Shown in pieces: positions 26,401 through 33,980 of a DNA stretch of 64,000 nucleotides. Numbering within the stretch: position 1 is the stretch's first letter; every line of letters starts with the position of its first letter. Below the pieces are notes generated by a model. It was not told where the DNA came from, made no database searches, and saw nothing but the letters and a program-made list of their open reading frames with translations. The translations under genes and the position numbers were made by a program. This DNA is from Marinobacter subterrani (GTDB lineage: Bacteria > Pseudomonadota > Gammaproteobacteria > Pseudomonadales > Oleiphilaceae): contig NZ_LFBU01000001.1 of assembly GCF_001045555.1 (NCBI RefSeq), forward strand, positions 2,728,001-2,792,000. Direction: 5' to 3'.

Positions 26401-26599
26401 AGGTCACTTGGTCTTCCACCACCTGCGGCGCCTGGCCCGGGAAACTGGTTTTGATAATGACCTGCACATCGGACAGATCCGGCAGAGCATCCACCGGCGT
26501 TTGTTTCAGCGAATAAAGGCCGAGCCCTGTGATAAGCAACGTCGCCAGCAACACCAGGAAGCGGTTACGAATAGACCAGTGAATAATAGCGGCAATCAT
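23477..26599 (-). CDS. cusA: CusA/SilA-type heavy-metal RND efflux pump
   Basis: This 1040-residue inner-membrane pump exports Cu(I)/Ag(I) from periplasm and cytoplasm through the CusCBA complex. It starts MIAAIIHWSIRNRFLVLLAT and shows DALPDLSDVQVI, typical of the HME-RND subfamily, GAMIDGAIVMIENMHKHMER in helix 4 with the proton-relay acidic residue, and methionine-containing porter segments. The length is that of CusA/SilA. Its ATG overlaps the cusB stop by 4 nt (ATGA), and it is the last gene of a leftward cusCBA operon ending at the hairpin 23433-23472. A Co/Zn/Cd substrate is less likely given the copper genes around it. Confidence 0.93.
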   Translation of the reverse strand: MIAAIIHWSIRNRFLVLLATLLITGLGLYSLKQTPVDALPDLSDVQVIIKTSFPGQAPQVVEDQVTYPMTTAMLSVPGAKTVRGYSFFGDSYVYVIFDEDTDMYWARSRVLEYLSQVAPSLPDSARPQLGPDATGVGWVYLYALVDRTGNQDLSQLRSLQDWFLKYELQTVPGVSEVAALGGMVKQYQVKVSPEKLRALGIPLAHIQNAIKRGNQEVGASVIEMAEAEYMVRTSGYIKSREDLLSIPLGLDDNGTPILLKDVATVEVGPQMRRGVAELNGEGETVGGVVVMRFGENAQATINGVKAKLEDLKSSLPEGVEVVTVYDRSGLIERAVNNLGFKLLEEFLVVGLVCIVFLFHVRSSLVAILSLPVGILAAFTVMHWQGINANIMSLGGIAIAIGAMIDGAIVMIENMHKHMERTPLTPENRWEVVTRSASEVGPALFFSLLIITVSFVPVFALEAQEGRMFAPLAFTKTYAMAASAALAVTLVPVLMGYFIRGKVLPEHKNPVNRLLVGVYMPVLKLVLRFPKTTVIAALLVLAVGLWPATKIGSEFIPPLDEGDLMYMPTTYPGISIGKARELLQQTDKLIATVPEVETVFGKVGRADTATDPAPLTMIETFIQLKPRDEWREGMTTEKLKQELNTLIRFPGVTNAWVMPIITRIDMLATGIKTPVGIKIAGPDLTVIQDIGKRLEEVMVDIPGTASVYSERVAGGRYIKVDIDRKRAARYGLNIADVQQVVASAIGGINVSRTIEGLERYPINLRYPEDYRDSPEKLEQLPIVTASGQRIALADVADIGVEDGPPAIKSENARLNGWTFVDIEGVDVGTYVEQAMVTVSEELDLPPGYSINWSGQYEYMLRAKEKLTYVVPLTLAIIVILLFLNFRRFAEVGIIMGTLPFAMIGAIWLMYLLGYNFSVAVGVGFIALAGVAVEIGVIMLVYLNQAYNAMLETCDDKGLTPRRETLRHAVLHGAGMRVRPIMMTAAAIIGGLVPIMIGTGTGSEVMSRIAAPMVGGMISAVILALLVIPVLFYLWKQRTLSE

Positions 26600-27891
26600 G
26601 ACTCGCCCCCGCCATGGCTCATGGTGCTGTGATCCATGCCTTCATGATCCATCCCCTGCTCATCCATATCCTGAGGGGATGACATCCGTTGGAAGTCCGA
26701 GGTTTTGCTGGATTCCGAATCGATCAGGAACTGGGCGGATGTGACCACCGTGTCGCCTGGCGAGAGGCCATTGAGTATTTCCGCATACTTGTCGCCGACG
26801 CGCCCAACGTTCACGTTAACCGACTTGAAGGCGCCCTCTTCCATCGACAGAACCAGTCGATCGCTCTGTCCGGTGCGGATGACCGACTCCCGTGGCACCA
26901 GAAACTGCCGCTGTCCCCGTTCGCCCTGAACATCCAGGCGAGCGAACATGCCTGGCATCAGAACACCATCATCGTTATCAAAGCGCATCCGCACTTGCGC
27001 CGTCCGGGTTTTCGGGTTCACTTCGGGGTAGACGTAATCCACGTTTCCGCGCCACTCGCGACCGGGCATGTAATCCAGCGTCATCTGCACCCGATTACCA
27101 GCCTCTACGGCGGAAAGCTGGCTTTCAAACACTTCGCCGATCACCCAGACCTCATCCAGTGCGGCAATCGATAAAACCCGGTTTCCGGGCTTGATGAACA
27201 TACCCTCACGAACATTCAGATTCTCGATCACCCCGGAACCCGGAGCGTAAACCGTCATGGTTCTCTGGACTTCGCGCTTCTGGCGCAGTTGGCTGATCAG
27301 ACTAGCCGGTACGTTCAGCGCCAACAATCGCTCGGTAGCAGCATCAACCAGTCTCTGATTGCCACGGTTCATCGCGAGAAGCAGTTCTTCCTGCGCATTC
27401 ACAAGGGTGGGCGAGTACAGCGTGTACAAAGGCTTGCCTTGCTCAACAGGCTCGCCCTCGGCTTTGACATAAAGCGCTTCGATCCAGCCTTCAACACGAG
27501 GGTGCACGTGGGCCATCTCGTCTTCGTTGTACTGCACGTAGCCTACGGTAGTAATGTTGTTAGGCAGGCGCCCCTGAATCACCGGCTCCGTTCGAACCCC
27601 AAGGTTGTTGACGACCGTTGGTGAAATTCGGACCGTGCCGGCTGGATCCTCAGCTGACCCACCCTCCTCGTATACGGGGATCAGATCCATCCCCATCGGG
27701 GATTTTCCGGGTTTGTCACTTTTGAAATTGGGGTCCATCGGGGCTACCCAATACAGCGGCTCCTTTGGGCCAGAAGCGGTCATTTCAGCTGCAGGCGTCG
27801 AAGTCGCGTCAGTGTCAAGCCAGTACGTGGCCCCTGCACCGGCGAGGCCGCCGAGCAATACAAAGCCCAAAGGGCGAGCAAAATTAGCCAT
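26596..27891 (-). CDS. cusB: CusB-type periplasmic adaptor
   Basis: The membrane-fusion protein links CusA to the outer-membrane channel and passes metal to the pump. The 431-residue product begins with a membrane anchor (LGFVLLGGLAGAGATYWL) and then a heavy-metal-binding segment, YWVAPMDPNFKSDKPGKSPMG MDLIP, as in CusB/SilB. The barrel-sandwich and alpha-hairpin parts follow. The C-terminus is Met/His-rich (DMDEQGMDHEGMDHSTMSHG), an extra likely copper-binding tail. It begins 5 nt after the channel gene and overlaps cusA by 4 nt. Confidence 0.92.
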   Translation of the reverse strand: MANFARPLGFVLLGGLAGAGATYWLDTDATSTPAAEMTASGPKEPLYWVAPMDPNFKSDKPGKSPMGMDLIPVYEEGGSAEDPAGTVRISPTVVNNLGVRTEPVIQGRLPNNITTVGYVQYNEDEMAHVHPRVEGWIEALYVKAEGEPVEQGKPLYTLYSPTLVNAQEELLLAMNRGNQRLVDAATERLLALNVPASLISQLRQKREVQRTMTVYAPGSGVIENLNVREGMFIKPGNRVLSIAALDEVWVIGEVFESQLSAVEAGNRVQMTLDYMPGREWRGNVDYVYPEVNPKTRTAQVRMRFDNDDGVLMPGMFARLDVQGERGQRQFLVPRESVIRTGQSDRLVLSMEEGAFKSVNVNVGRVGDKYAEILNGLSPGDTVVTSAQFLIDSESSKTSDFQRMSSPQDMDEQGMDHEGMDHSTMSHGGGES

Positions 27892-27896
27892 GATGG

Positions 27897-29216
27897 TCAG
27901 TCCTGGTAACGATTCAGTGAAAAGGAAGGTATGTCGGAAGTGTCGGACGTCAGATAACGGAAACTCGCCAGATTCTTGGCCCGCTCGGCCATCATCTGTA
28001 TCAATTCAACCTGGGTATTAAGCTCTGCAATTCGCGCTCGTACCGCTTCGGCGAAGTCGCCGTCATCGTTGTTGTAAGCAGTCAATGCTGCGCTTGCCTG
28101 CGCCTCCATTTGCGGCAGCAGGGTCTGTTCATAGAGCTCTATGCGGTCATCCAGTCGTTCGATCCGGGCCACGGCCGCACGGGCTTTGGCCTGAAGTCCC
28201 CGGATCTGCAAAATACGTTCTGTTTTTGCCGCCTCCAGTCGCGCCACTGATGCATTCAGTTTTCGATCCTGCCGGTTGCCTGTAAAGATCGGGAGATCAA
28301 AGCCAATGCCTACAGAAAACAGGTCGGCCCTGTCCTGACCGTTTGGTGCCCGCTCCCTGTATCCATATTGTGCAGATACTGACCATTCCGGCTTGTAGGC
28401 CTGGCGAGCCAGGTCAACGTCAACACTCTGGGCATCAATCAGCTGATCAGTCGCGCGGATTGACGGATGACGGATCAGTGCCTCTGCGGATGTTTCAGCC
28501 CAGCCCAGAGGAAACACTCTCAGCAACTCGTTGGGTACATCTTTACTGACAGCCAGCTTGGCCTGGTCCGGGCCTATCCACTCTGCCAGCTCCGCGCGGT
28601 TCGATGCCTGTTGCGAATGCAGCACCGTCAGCCGGTCCTCAAGTCGCGTCAGTTCCAGCGAGGCACGGATAACATCCTGCTGCCTGGAACCCATGCTTGC
28701 TGAGGTATACCCAGCCTCTGCGACATCCTCTAACTGTTGAAACAGAGCACGATTATCTTCAATCAGTTCGATGCTTTGCTGGGTTCGCCAGACCTCAAGC
28801 CAGAGATGCGCTACCGATTCCATGACCTGCGCCCGGCGGTTCTCGCGCCGAAAAGGCTGAACGCCTGCCATTTCCTGCTTTTTTTCACTGGCCAGCTGAC
28901 GGCTATCACCTCGCGGAATTCGCTGGGTAAATCCAATGGTGGCCTGAGTCATTGCCTCCTGTCCGGTATCGAAAGTATCCGTGGGCAAATTCGCGGCACC
29001 AAGCGTCATTCTCGGATCCGGCAGGGCGCCATCGGCAATCGACTCTTCCAGAAGCGCATCCTGAATCTGGACACTCTGGCGAAGCCAGGGATCGTTCTCG
29101 ATGGCCGCATCAATCGCGCCGGTTAACTCAAGTCTGGGTGCCGTCCAAGCGGGCAAACTGGTCAAAACCAAAGCACCGAGAAAGGCCGGCTTTATAAGGT
29201 GAGGAAGAATGGACAA
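27897..29216 (-). CDS. cusC: CusC-type outer-membrane channel (TolC family)
   Basis: This outer-membrane factor completes the Cus efflux channel. I chose the TTG at 29216, 8 nt after GGAG: it gives a 439-residue protein with the signal peptide HLIKPAFLGALVLTSLPAWT. An in-frame start at 29303 would add a non-secretory leader and place the predicted regulator box inside the gene. The mature part shows the two OEP repeats with long helices (ATERILQIRGLQAKARAAVA and AVRARIAELNTQVELIQMMA). First gene of the cusCBA operon. Confidence 0.88.
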   Translation of the reverse strand: MSILPHLIKPAFLGALVLTSLPAWTAPRLELTGAIDAAIENDPWLRQSVQIQDALLEESIADGALPDPRMTLGAANLPTDTFDTGQEAMTQATIGFTQRIPRGDSRQLASEKKQEMAGVQPFRRENRRAQVMESVAHLWLEVWRTQQSIELIEDNRALFQQLEDVAEAGYTSASMGSRQQDVIRASLELTRLEDRLTVLHSQQASNRAELAEWIGPDQAKLAVSKDVPNELLRVFPLGWAETSAEALIRHPSIRATDQLIDAQSVDVDLARQAYKPEWSVSAQYGYRERAPNGQDRADLFSVGIGFDLPIFTGNRQDRKLNASVARLEAAKTERILQIRGLQAKARAAVARIERLDDRIELYEQTLLPQMEAQASAALTAYNNDDGDFAEAVRARIAELNTQVELIQMMAERAKNLASFRYLTSDTSDIPSFSLNRYQD

Positions 29217-29266
29217 TGTTATATCTCCATTGAAATGTTTCTGAATCGCAATCTTATAGCGCTTAT

Positions 29267-29282
29267 CTGAAACCAAACTGAA
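29267..29282 (-). promoter_or_regulatory. Predicted copper response-regulator box for cusCBA
   Basis: CTGAA-N6-CTGAA on the plus strand, that is TTCAG-N6-TTCAG reading toward cusC, 51 bp before its TTG start. It has the same half-site, spacing and distance as the boxes at 29370, 39064 and 42467. The 11-bp repeat period fits a tandem-bound OmpR/PhoB-family regulator. Confidence 0.6.
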
Positions 29283-29369
29283 ATGCAGAACGAAAATGCA
29301 CAATTTGATTTATATCAAGATACTGTTATTCCTGAAAAAAGTTACTTTATTTTAAATTGTTTTGTTTCT

Positions 29370-29385
29370 TTCAGGATCAATTCAG
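29370..29385 (+). promoter_or_regulatory. Predicted copper response-regulator box for the gene at 29432
   Basis: TTCAG-GATCAA-TTCAG reads toward the rightward gene and ends 46 bp before its ATG. The half-sites match those before cusC, 38658-39011, the cupredoxin gene and the response-regulator gene. Confidence 0.6.
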
Positions 29386-29431
29386 AAACCGATGTTTTAA
29401 TTAACTCATCAACCAACTAGGAGGTGTAAAA

Positions 29432-29716
29432 ATGAAAAATTTACTTATATTTGCAGCAGCAGTTACTGTTTCAACGTCCGTACTCGCCGGCAACATGTCA
29501 GACAATAAGGACATGAAGGCCATGCACAGCCAAATGATGGAAAAATCATCCATTGAAGAAATACTTAAGAATGAAGGGATGCAGCGCTTACACAGAGACA
29601 TGACACGTAATGCGATGTCCGAAGGGGGCTTTGAGGCTCGCGTGCAAATGATGACGAAAGAAGGCCGGGCTTATCACAAAGCTCTGAAACAAAGGCAAAA
29701 AAATACCGCAGGGTAA
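29432..29716 (+). CDS. Small Met-rich periplasmic protein
   Basis: The 94-residue product has a clear Sec signal peptide (MKNLLIFAAAVTVSTSVLAG) and a mature part rich in methionine and histidine (MSDNKDMKAMHSQMMEKS, then RLHRDMTRNAMSEG and QMMTKEGR). I do not know a family name. Methionine clusters of this kind bind Cu(I)/Ag(I), so a periplasmic copper buffer is plausible. GGAGG precedes the ATG. It is divergent from cusCBA and has its own predicted regulator box. The stop codon lies in the loop of a 9-bp hairpin (29705-29726). Confidence 0.8.
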   Translation: MKNLLIFAAAVTVSTSVLAGNMSDNKDMKAMHSQMMEKSSIEEILKNEGMQRLHRDMTRNAMSEGGFEARVQMMTKEGRAYHKALKQRQKNTAG

Positions 29717-29813
29717 TCCCTGCGGTAAAGTCAACTCGTGGAGACGCAAGCGTCGGCTGGCTCGGGCTTCGAGCAGTCGACGTCCTGATCACGCTCAAGT
29801 AAATCACAGAAAT

Positions 29814-29829
29814 CTGAAACTGAACTGAA
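29814..29829 (+). promoter_or_regulatory. Weak candidate response-regulator box
   Basis: CTGAA-N6-CTGAA lies 37 bp before the gene at 29866, but its orientation is opposite to the boxes of the other rightward genes, and it is part of a simple CTGAA run (three copies in 16 bp). It may be chance. Confidence 0.3.
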
Positions 29830-29865
29830 TTTCTTGAACGGTTTAAGGCAATTAAGGAGAACATC

Positions 29866-30105
29866 ATGAAAAAAATCATTATCGCTGCCGCAGCTGCCAC
29901 TTTATTTTCTACCATGGCCACTGCCAATTCAGGATTGGCCGATCGGATTAATGAAGCGCGCACTTACCCGAACAAAACAGTCGACACGAAAACCAGAATG
30001 ATGACCTGCATGAAAGACATGCAATCTCAAAAAGATATGAAGGGGTCCAATATCAATAAACAAGAAATAAGATCAGGAAGCAATACACGTCACAATCATA
30101 CTTAA
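29866..30105 (+). CDS. Small periplasmic protein
   Basis: The 79-residue product has a signal peptide (MKKIIIAAAAATLFSTMATA) and a short polar mature part with MMTCMKDMQSQKDMKG and a histidine at the end. One cysteine and four methionines are clustered, which would suit a metal-binding role, but I know no family. AAGGAG precedes the ATG. It is followed by a terminator-like hairpin and then the ISPpu12-like element. Confidence 0.72.
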   Translation: MKKIIIAAAAATLFSTMATANSGLADRINEARTYPNKTVDTKTRMMTCMKDMQSQKDMKGSNINKQEIRSGSNTRHNHT

Positions 30106-30132
30106 ACAAATACAGAAAGTCAGATTAAAATC

Positions 30133-30169
30133 AATAGTCGACTGTCTCTTAGAACGACAATCGACTATT
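30133..30169 (+). terminator. Terminator-like hairpin after the gene at 29866
   Basis: AATAGTCGA pairs with TCGACTATT around a partly paired inner stem, followed by a T/A-rich stretch (TATTCAATTT). The target duplication of the ISL3 element starts 3 bp later. Confidence 0.55.
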
Positions 30170-30171
30170 TA

Positions 30172-30179
30172 TTCAATTT
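30172..30179 (+). repeat. Left target-site duplication of the ISL3 element
   Basis: TTCAATTT is repeated exactly at 33552-33559, right after the other end of the element. An 8-bp duplication is normal for the ISL3 family. Confidence 0.92.
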
Positions 30180-30203
30180 GGGTAAGCGGATTAAATGGTT
30201 GAT
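30180..30203 (+). repeat. Left terminal inverted repeat, ISPpu12-like
   Basis: It matches the complement of 33528-33551 at 21 of 24 positions; the mismatches are at positions 6, 7 and 14. Confidence 0.9.
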
Positions 30204-30266
30204 CTTACCTTTGCATGAGAGTGAGACAGACCGGCATCTCATCGGATTATCTGGTTGATGCTTCAC

Positions 30267-30674
30267 CTACTGCTGGTGCATGTTTCCTTCGCTAATTCCA
30301 GCAAGAACCCCACACGCCTCAACTTCCCGGTCATCGTTGCAACTCGCTCTCAGTGAAACGAGTTGTTTCTCAAGCGCTTGCAGAGCGGTTATCTGCGACC
30401 GCACATGAGAGATGTGATCATCGAGCAAGGCGTTGACGGCGGTACAAGGCTGATGAGGGTCGTCCTGATAGCTCTGTAGTTCGTGAATCTCAGCCAGTGA
30501 CAGGCCCAGGATTCTGCAGCGACGGATGAAGGCCAGCCCCTCACCATGCTTCTCGGTATAGACACGGTAACCGTTGTCCTGCCGATCAGGCGGCGGCAAC
30601 AAGCCCTGCTGTTCATAGAAGCGGATCGTCTGTGTTTCGACCCCTACCAACTGCGCCAACTGACCAATGCGCAT
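30267..30674 (-). CDS. cadR: CadR/PbrR-type MerR regulator
   Basis: This MerR-family activator should respond to Cd(II), Pb(II) or Zn(II). The 135-residue product starts MRIGQLAQLVGVETQTIRFY and continues EQQGLLPPPDRQDNGYRVYT. The C-terminal effector part has the cysteines expected of CadR/PbrR: one in HQPCTAVNALLDDH and two in ASCNDDREVEACG. I chose the ATG at 30674 because it gives the canonical start. It is divergent from the CDF transporter gene, with a 19-bp-spaced promoter between them. Confidence 0.85.
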   Translation of the reverse strand: MRIGQLAQLVGVETQTIRFYEQQGLLPPPDRQDNGYRVYTEKHGEGLAFIRRCRILGLSLAEIHELQSYQDDPHQPCTAVNALLDDHISHVRSQITALQALEKQLVSLRASCNDDREVEACGVLAGISEGNMHQQ

Positions 30675-30705
30675 CAGCCTCCTCCCCAACGGATTCTTTA
30701 CTCTG

Positions 30706-30736
30706 TTGACCTTATAGTAGCTTTATAGTTTTAAAT
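30706..30736 (+). promoter_or_regulatory. MerR-type promoter/operator of the transporter gene
   Basis: -35 TTGACC (30706-30711) and -10 TTAAAT (30731-30736) are 19 bp apart, the overlong spacing that MerR-family activators correct. The spacer (CTTATAGTAGCTTTATAG) resembles the pbr operator as I remember it. Confidence 0.75.
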
Positions 30737-30769
30737 GGTACCACAACATTGTTCAAGTGGAGTCGTATC

Positions 30770-31666
30770 ATGAGCAAATCCTGTGGTGGCGCCTGTGGCG
30801 GTGATGCAACGTCCGCAGCGGATACCGATATACAGGCCTCCTCCGAGGCGCCAGGGAGATGGGTCAGTGTTTATGCCGTGCCGAAGATGGACTGTCCATC
30901 AGAAGAACGAATGATTCGCCTAGCCCTGAACGGCTTTGAGGAGATTCGGGCGCTGTCCTTCGACTTGTCGAACCGCCGGCTGAAGGTCGTGCATGACGGC
31001 GAGGTCGAGCCCGTCACCTCGAAACTGAAGACCTTGGGGCTAGGCGCCTCGCTTCAGGAAACCGTCGCTGCAAATCCGGAGACCATCAAGGCCGCCGAGT
31101 TTTCGGCAGCTTCTGCTAAGCAAGAATCCGGGACCCTGCGCTGGTTGCTCGGCATCAATGCACTTCTGTTCGTGGTGGAAATGACTGCCGGTCTGATCGC
31201 CCAGTCCACCGGCCTGATTGGAGAATCCCTGGACAATTTTGCCGATGCGGCGGTGTACGGGCTTGCCCTTTATGCGGTTGGACATAGCGTGAAAATGCAG
31301 GTACGTGCCGCGCATCTTGCTGGTGTACTGCAACTGATCTTGGCTGTGGGCGTGCTCGTAGAGGTGGTGAGACGCTTTGTATTCGGTAGTGAGCCTGAAT
31401 CGCTGGTGATGATGGCTATCGCATTCGTCGCATTGATTGCCAATACCAGTTGTCTGCTGCTCATATCCAAACATCGGGAAGGCGGGGCGCACATGAAGGC
31501 AAGCTGGATATTCTCGGCCAACGACGTGGTGATCAACCTGGGGGTCATCACCGCCGGCGCCCTGGTCGCGTGGACCGGTTCCAATTATCCGGATCTGATT
31601 ATCGGCACCATCGCGGGGGGCATTGTACTTAACGGTGCCAGACGCATTTTGGCGTTGAAGGGTTAA
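30770..31666 (+). CDS. CDF-type heavy-metal cation transporter with N-terminal metal-binding domain
   Basis: Transporter of the ISPpu12 cargo, expected to export Cd/Zn/Pb-type cations. The 298-residue protein starts MSKSCGGACGGDATSAADTD, has an HMA-like segment with MDCPSEERMIRLALNGFEE (around residues 40-100), then about six membrane segments with GLIGESLDNFADAAVYG, the acidic metal site typical of cation diffusion facilitators, and SANDVVINLGVI. GGAG precedes the ATG at 30770. It is followed after 3 nt by lspA. Confidence 0.85.
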   Translation: MSKSCGGACGGDATSAADTDIQASSEAPGRWVSVYAVPKMDCPSEERMIRLALNGFEEIRALSFDLSNRRLKVVHDGEVEPVTSKLKTLGLGASLQETVAANPETIKAAEFSAASAKQESGTLRWLLGINALLFVVEMTAGLIAQSTGLIGESLDNFADAAVYGLALYAVGHSVKMQVRAAHLAGVLQLILAVGVLVEVVRRFVFGSEPESLVMMAIAFVALIANTSCLLLISKHREGGAHMKASWIFSANDVVINLGVITAGALVAWTGSNYPDLIIGTIAGGIVLNGARRILALKG

Positions 31667-31669
31667 ATA

Positions 31670-32182
31670 ATGCTCATTATTGGCAAAAAGCTCTCGCCGT
31701 ATGCCCTATTGTCCATATCGGGCCTGCTGGCAGCGTCTGATCAGGCTGTAAAGTGGCTGGTGCAGCAATCAATGGCCTATGGCGAGTATGTTTCGGTGAC
31801 CCCGTTCTTTAACTGGGTGCACCTATGGAACACCGGTGCCGCATTCAGTCTTTTTGCGAATGGTGGAGGCTGGCAGCGCTACTTTTTTATCGGAATCGCG
31901 GTAGTGGTCTCGATTTTTCTGATCAAGCTGATCCTTGAAAATCGTCATAAAGGAGAAGCCATCGCTTACAGTCTTATCCTCGGTGGCGCCATGGGCAACC
32001 TGATTGACCGGGTCTTTCGCGGCTATGTTGTGGATTCCTTTGATTTCTATTGGCGAGACTGGCATTGGCCGGCCTTCAACCTGGCTGATATTGCAATTGT
32101 CCTCGGTGCCTTACTTTTCGTTTCCAGCAGCTTGTTGGGTAAAAAAGCAAACACCAATGCCGAGCCGGATGGATCTGACTGA
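31670..32182 (+). CDS. lspA: Lipoprotein signal peptidase II, element-borne copy
   Basis: The 170-residue inner-membrane aspartic protease cleaves prolipoproteins. The catalytic aspartates are in GNLIDRVFRGYVVDSFDF and FNLADIAIVLG, and DQAVKWLV and NTGAAFSLF are further landmarks. This is the cargo copy of the ISPpu12-like element, not the chromosomal gene that normally follows ileS. It is cotranscribed with the CDF gene and lies 21 bp before the transposase gene. Confidence 0.93.
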   Translation: MLIIGKKLSPYALLSISGLLAASDQAVKWLVQQSMAYGEYVSVTPFFNWVHLWNTGAAFSLFANGGGWQRYFFIGIAVVVSIFLIKLILENRHKGEAIAYSLILGGAMGNLIDRVFRGYVVDSFDFYWRDWHWPAFNLADIAIVLGALLFVSSSLLGKKANTNAEPDGSD

Positions 32183-32203
32183 CACCTACGCCTATACAAC
32201 ACC

Positions 32204-33493
32204 ATGACCGAACTTCCCGACAACATCCTTCACCTGCCGCAATACCAAGTACTGGGCTGCAAATCAACCGACGACGAAATGCACTTCCAGGTGGACGTGC
32301 CCGATCCCATCGCCTGCGAGGAATGCGGCGTGCAGGGTGAGTTCGTACGGTTCGGCAAGCGTGACGTTCCCTATCGTGATCTGCCCATCCACGGCAAGCG
32401 GGTCACTCTCTGGGTGGTCCGCCGCCGATACACCTGCCGGGCCTGCAAGACAACATTCAGGCCCCAGCTACCGGAGATGGTGGACGGATTCCGTATGACA
32501 CTGCGGCTGCATGAGTACGTGGAGAAGGAATCCTTCAACCACCCCTACACCTTTGTGGCGGCACAGACCGGCCTGGACGAGAAGACGGTGCGCGACATCT
32601 TCAACGCCCGCGCCGAGTTCCTGGGGCGCTGGCACCGCTTCGAGACGCCCCGCATCCTGGGCATTGACGAGCTATACCTGAACAAGCGCTACCGCTGCAT
32701 TCTGACCAACATTGAGGAGCGAACCCTGCTCGACCTGCTGGCCACCCGCCGCCAGGACGTGGTGACCAACTACCTGATGAAGCTGAAAGACCGGCAGAAG
32801 GTCGAGATCGTCAGCATGGACATGTGGAACCCCTACCGGGCAGCGGTCAAGGCTGTGCTGCCCCAGGCCCGTATCGTGGTCGATAAGTTCCATGTGGTGC
32901 GCATGGCCAACGATGCCCTAGAGAGAGTGCGCAAGGGCCTCAGAAAGGAGCTGAAACCGTCCCAGAGCCGGACTCTCAAGGGAGACCGGAAAATCCTGCT
33001 GAAACGCGCTCACGAAGTCTCAGACCGGGAGCGCCTCATCATGGAGACCTGGACAGGCGCGTTCCCGCAACTGCTGGCCGCCTACGAGCACAAGGAGCGC
33101 TTCTACGGCATCTGGGACGCCACCACACGGCTCCAGGCAGAAGCCGCCCTGGACGAGTGGATAGCCACCATCCCGAAGGGCCAAAAGGAAGTCTGGAGCG
33201 ATCTGGTCAGGGCAGTGGGAAACTGGCGCGAAGAGACCATGACCTACTTCGAGACGGACATGCCCTTCACCAACGCTTACACGGAGTCCATCAACCGACT
33301 GGCCAAGGACAAGAACCGTGAAGGGCGCGGTTACTCCTTCGAGGTGATGCGGGCACGAATGCTCTACACCACGAAGCACAAGAAGAAGGCACCGACTGCG
33401 AAGGTCTCTCCTTTCTACAAGAAAACCATCGGTTACGGACTGCCGGACTTCGCAGAGGAACTCAACTACGGAGTCGATCTATCAACCATCTGA
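32204..33493 (+). CDS. tnpA: ISL3-family transposase
   Basis: The 429-residue transposase has the N-terminal zinc-finger pair of the family (CEECGVQGEF, then YTCRACKTTF), an HTH, and a DDE catalytic domain: LGIDELYLNK (first Asp), SMDMWNPYRAAV (second Asp) and FTNAYTESINRLAKDKNREG (Glu). It is full length and uninterrupted, so the element is probably still competent to move. Confidence 0.93.
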   Translation: MTELPDNILHLPQYQVLGCKSTDDEMHFQVDVPDPIACEECGVQGEFVRFGKRDVPYRDLPIHGKRVTLWVVRRRYTCRACKTTFRPQLPEMVDGFRMTLRLHEYVEKESFNHPYTFVAAQTGLDEKTVRDIFNARAEFLGRWHRFETPRILGIDELYLNKRYRCILTNIEERTLLDLLATRRQDVVTNYLMKLKDRQKVEIVSMDMWNPYRAAVKAVLPQARIVVDKFHVVRMANDALERVRKGLRKELKPSQSRTLKGDRKILLKRAHEVSDRERLIMETWTGAFPQLLAAYEHKERFYGIWDATTRLQAEAALDEWIATIPKGQKEVWSDLVRAVGNWREETMTYFETDMPFTNAYTESINRLAKDKNREGRGYSFEVMRARMLYTTKHKKKAPTAKVSPFYKKTIGYGLPDFAEELNYGVDLSTI

Positions 33494-33527
33494 GGGTGGT
33501 ATCAGATTGATGGGGTGAAGGTGCCCC

Positions 33528-33551
33528 ATCAACCATTAAATCCGTATACCC
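33528..33551 (-). repeat. Right terminal inverted repeat, ISPpu12-like
   Basis: The inverse of 30180-30203 with three mismatches, followed directly by the second TTCAATTT. Confidence 0.9.
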
Positions 33552-33559
33552 TTCAATTT
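33552..33559 (+). repeat. Right target-site duplication of the ISL3 element
   Basis: TTCAATTT, identical to 30172-30179. Confidence 0.92.
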
Positions 33560-33735
33560 TTAACATCCAGAAGATACTTTATTTCACTTCCACGGCGCTG
33601 CTTTATTTGGCTCTCAGAGTCAACCACCCAAGAAACATCCATTTGACAACCAGGACCGTTATCAGTGGCAAGAAAACCCATTGTGCAAGAGGAAGTACCC
33701 CTGTGCCTGTCCATGTGACTACCGACGATAACTCG

Positions 33736-33940
33736 CTATAATTCCATCTTAAACCTGCCGAACCATCCAGGCCTCCAAGTCCAGAATTCGGTTTCGATAC
33801 GTATGGTGAAACGGCCGTGGTTGCTGTCCGACCACAGGGTGGCCTCCATCCCCCTCAAGCAATGATTCCGCCGAGGGCGCACCACCCAGCGCACTGCCCG
33901 GAAAAACACTTAGAAAAGCCACCACCCATAAGCATTTCAT
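33736..33940 (-). pseudogene. Frameshifted remnant of a small secreted protein
   Basis: The 63-residue frame starting at 33940 opens with a good signal peptide (MKCLWVVAFLSVFPGSALGG) and then APSAESLLEGD, after which it loses protein character (RPFHHTYRNRILD). In the next frame the sequence reads ATLWSDSNHGRFTIRIE and ends at 33736, which looks more like a real mature region and is vaguely FixH-like. A frameshift near 33850 would explain both. A third leftward frame, from about 33716 to 33599, encodes one hydrophobic segment (VLPLAQWVFLPLITVLVV) and may be a further remnant. All of this is weak. Confidence 0.35.
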
Positions 33941-33980
33941 ACGCTGCCTCCTTGAGTTAACGTCTGATTACCCAGAGAAA

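Larger units (their letters stand above)
30180..33551 (+). mobile_element. Complete ISPpu12-like insertion element (ISL3 family)
   Basis: A 3372-bp unit with 24-bp terminal inverted repeats (30180-30203 and 33528-33551; 21 of 24 match; both start GGGTA and end ATGGTTGAT) and 8-bp target duplications TTCAATTT. It carries a MerR-type regulator, a CDF transporter, lspA and an ISL3 transposase. That is the gene set of ISPpu12 of Pseudomonas putida (from memory). It sits inside the copper region between the gene at 29866 and the remnants at 33736. Confidence 0.93.

Noticed and set aside
29705..29726. 9-bp hairpin across the stop codon of the gene at 29432.
   Set aside because: No T-tract follows on either strand, so I do not call a terminator; it may be a chance or weak structure.
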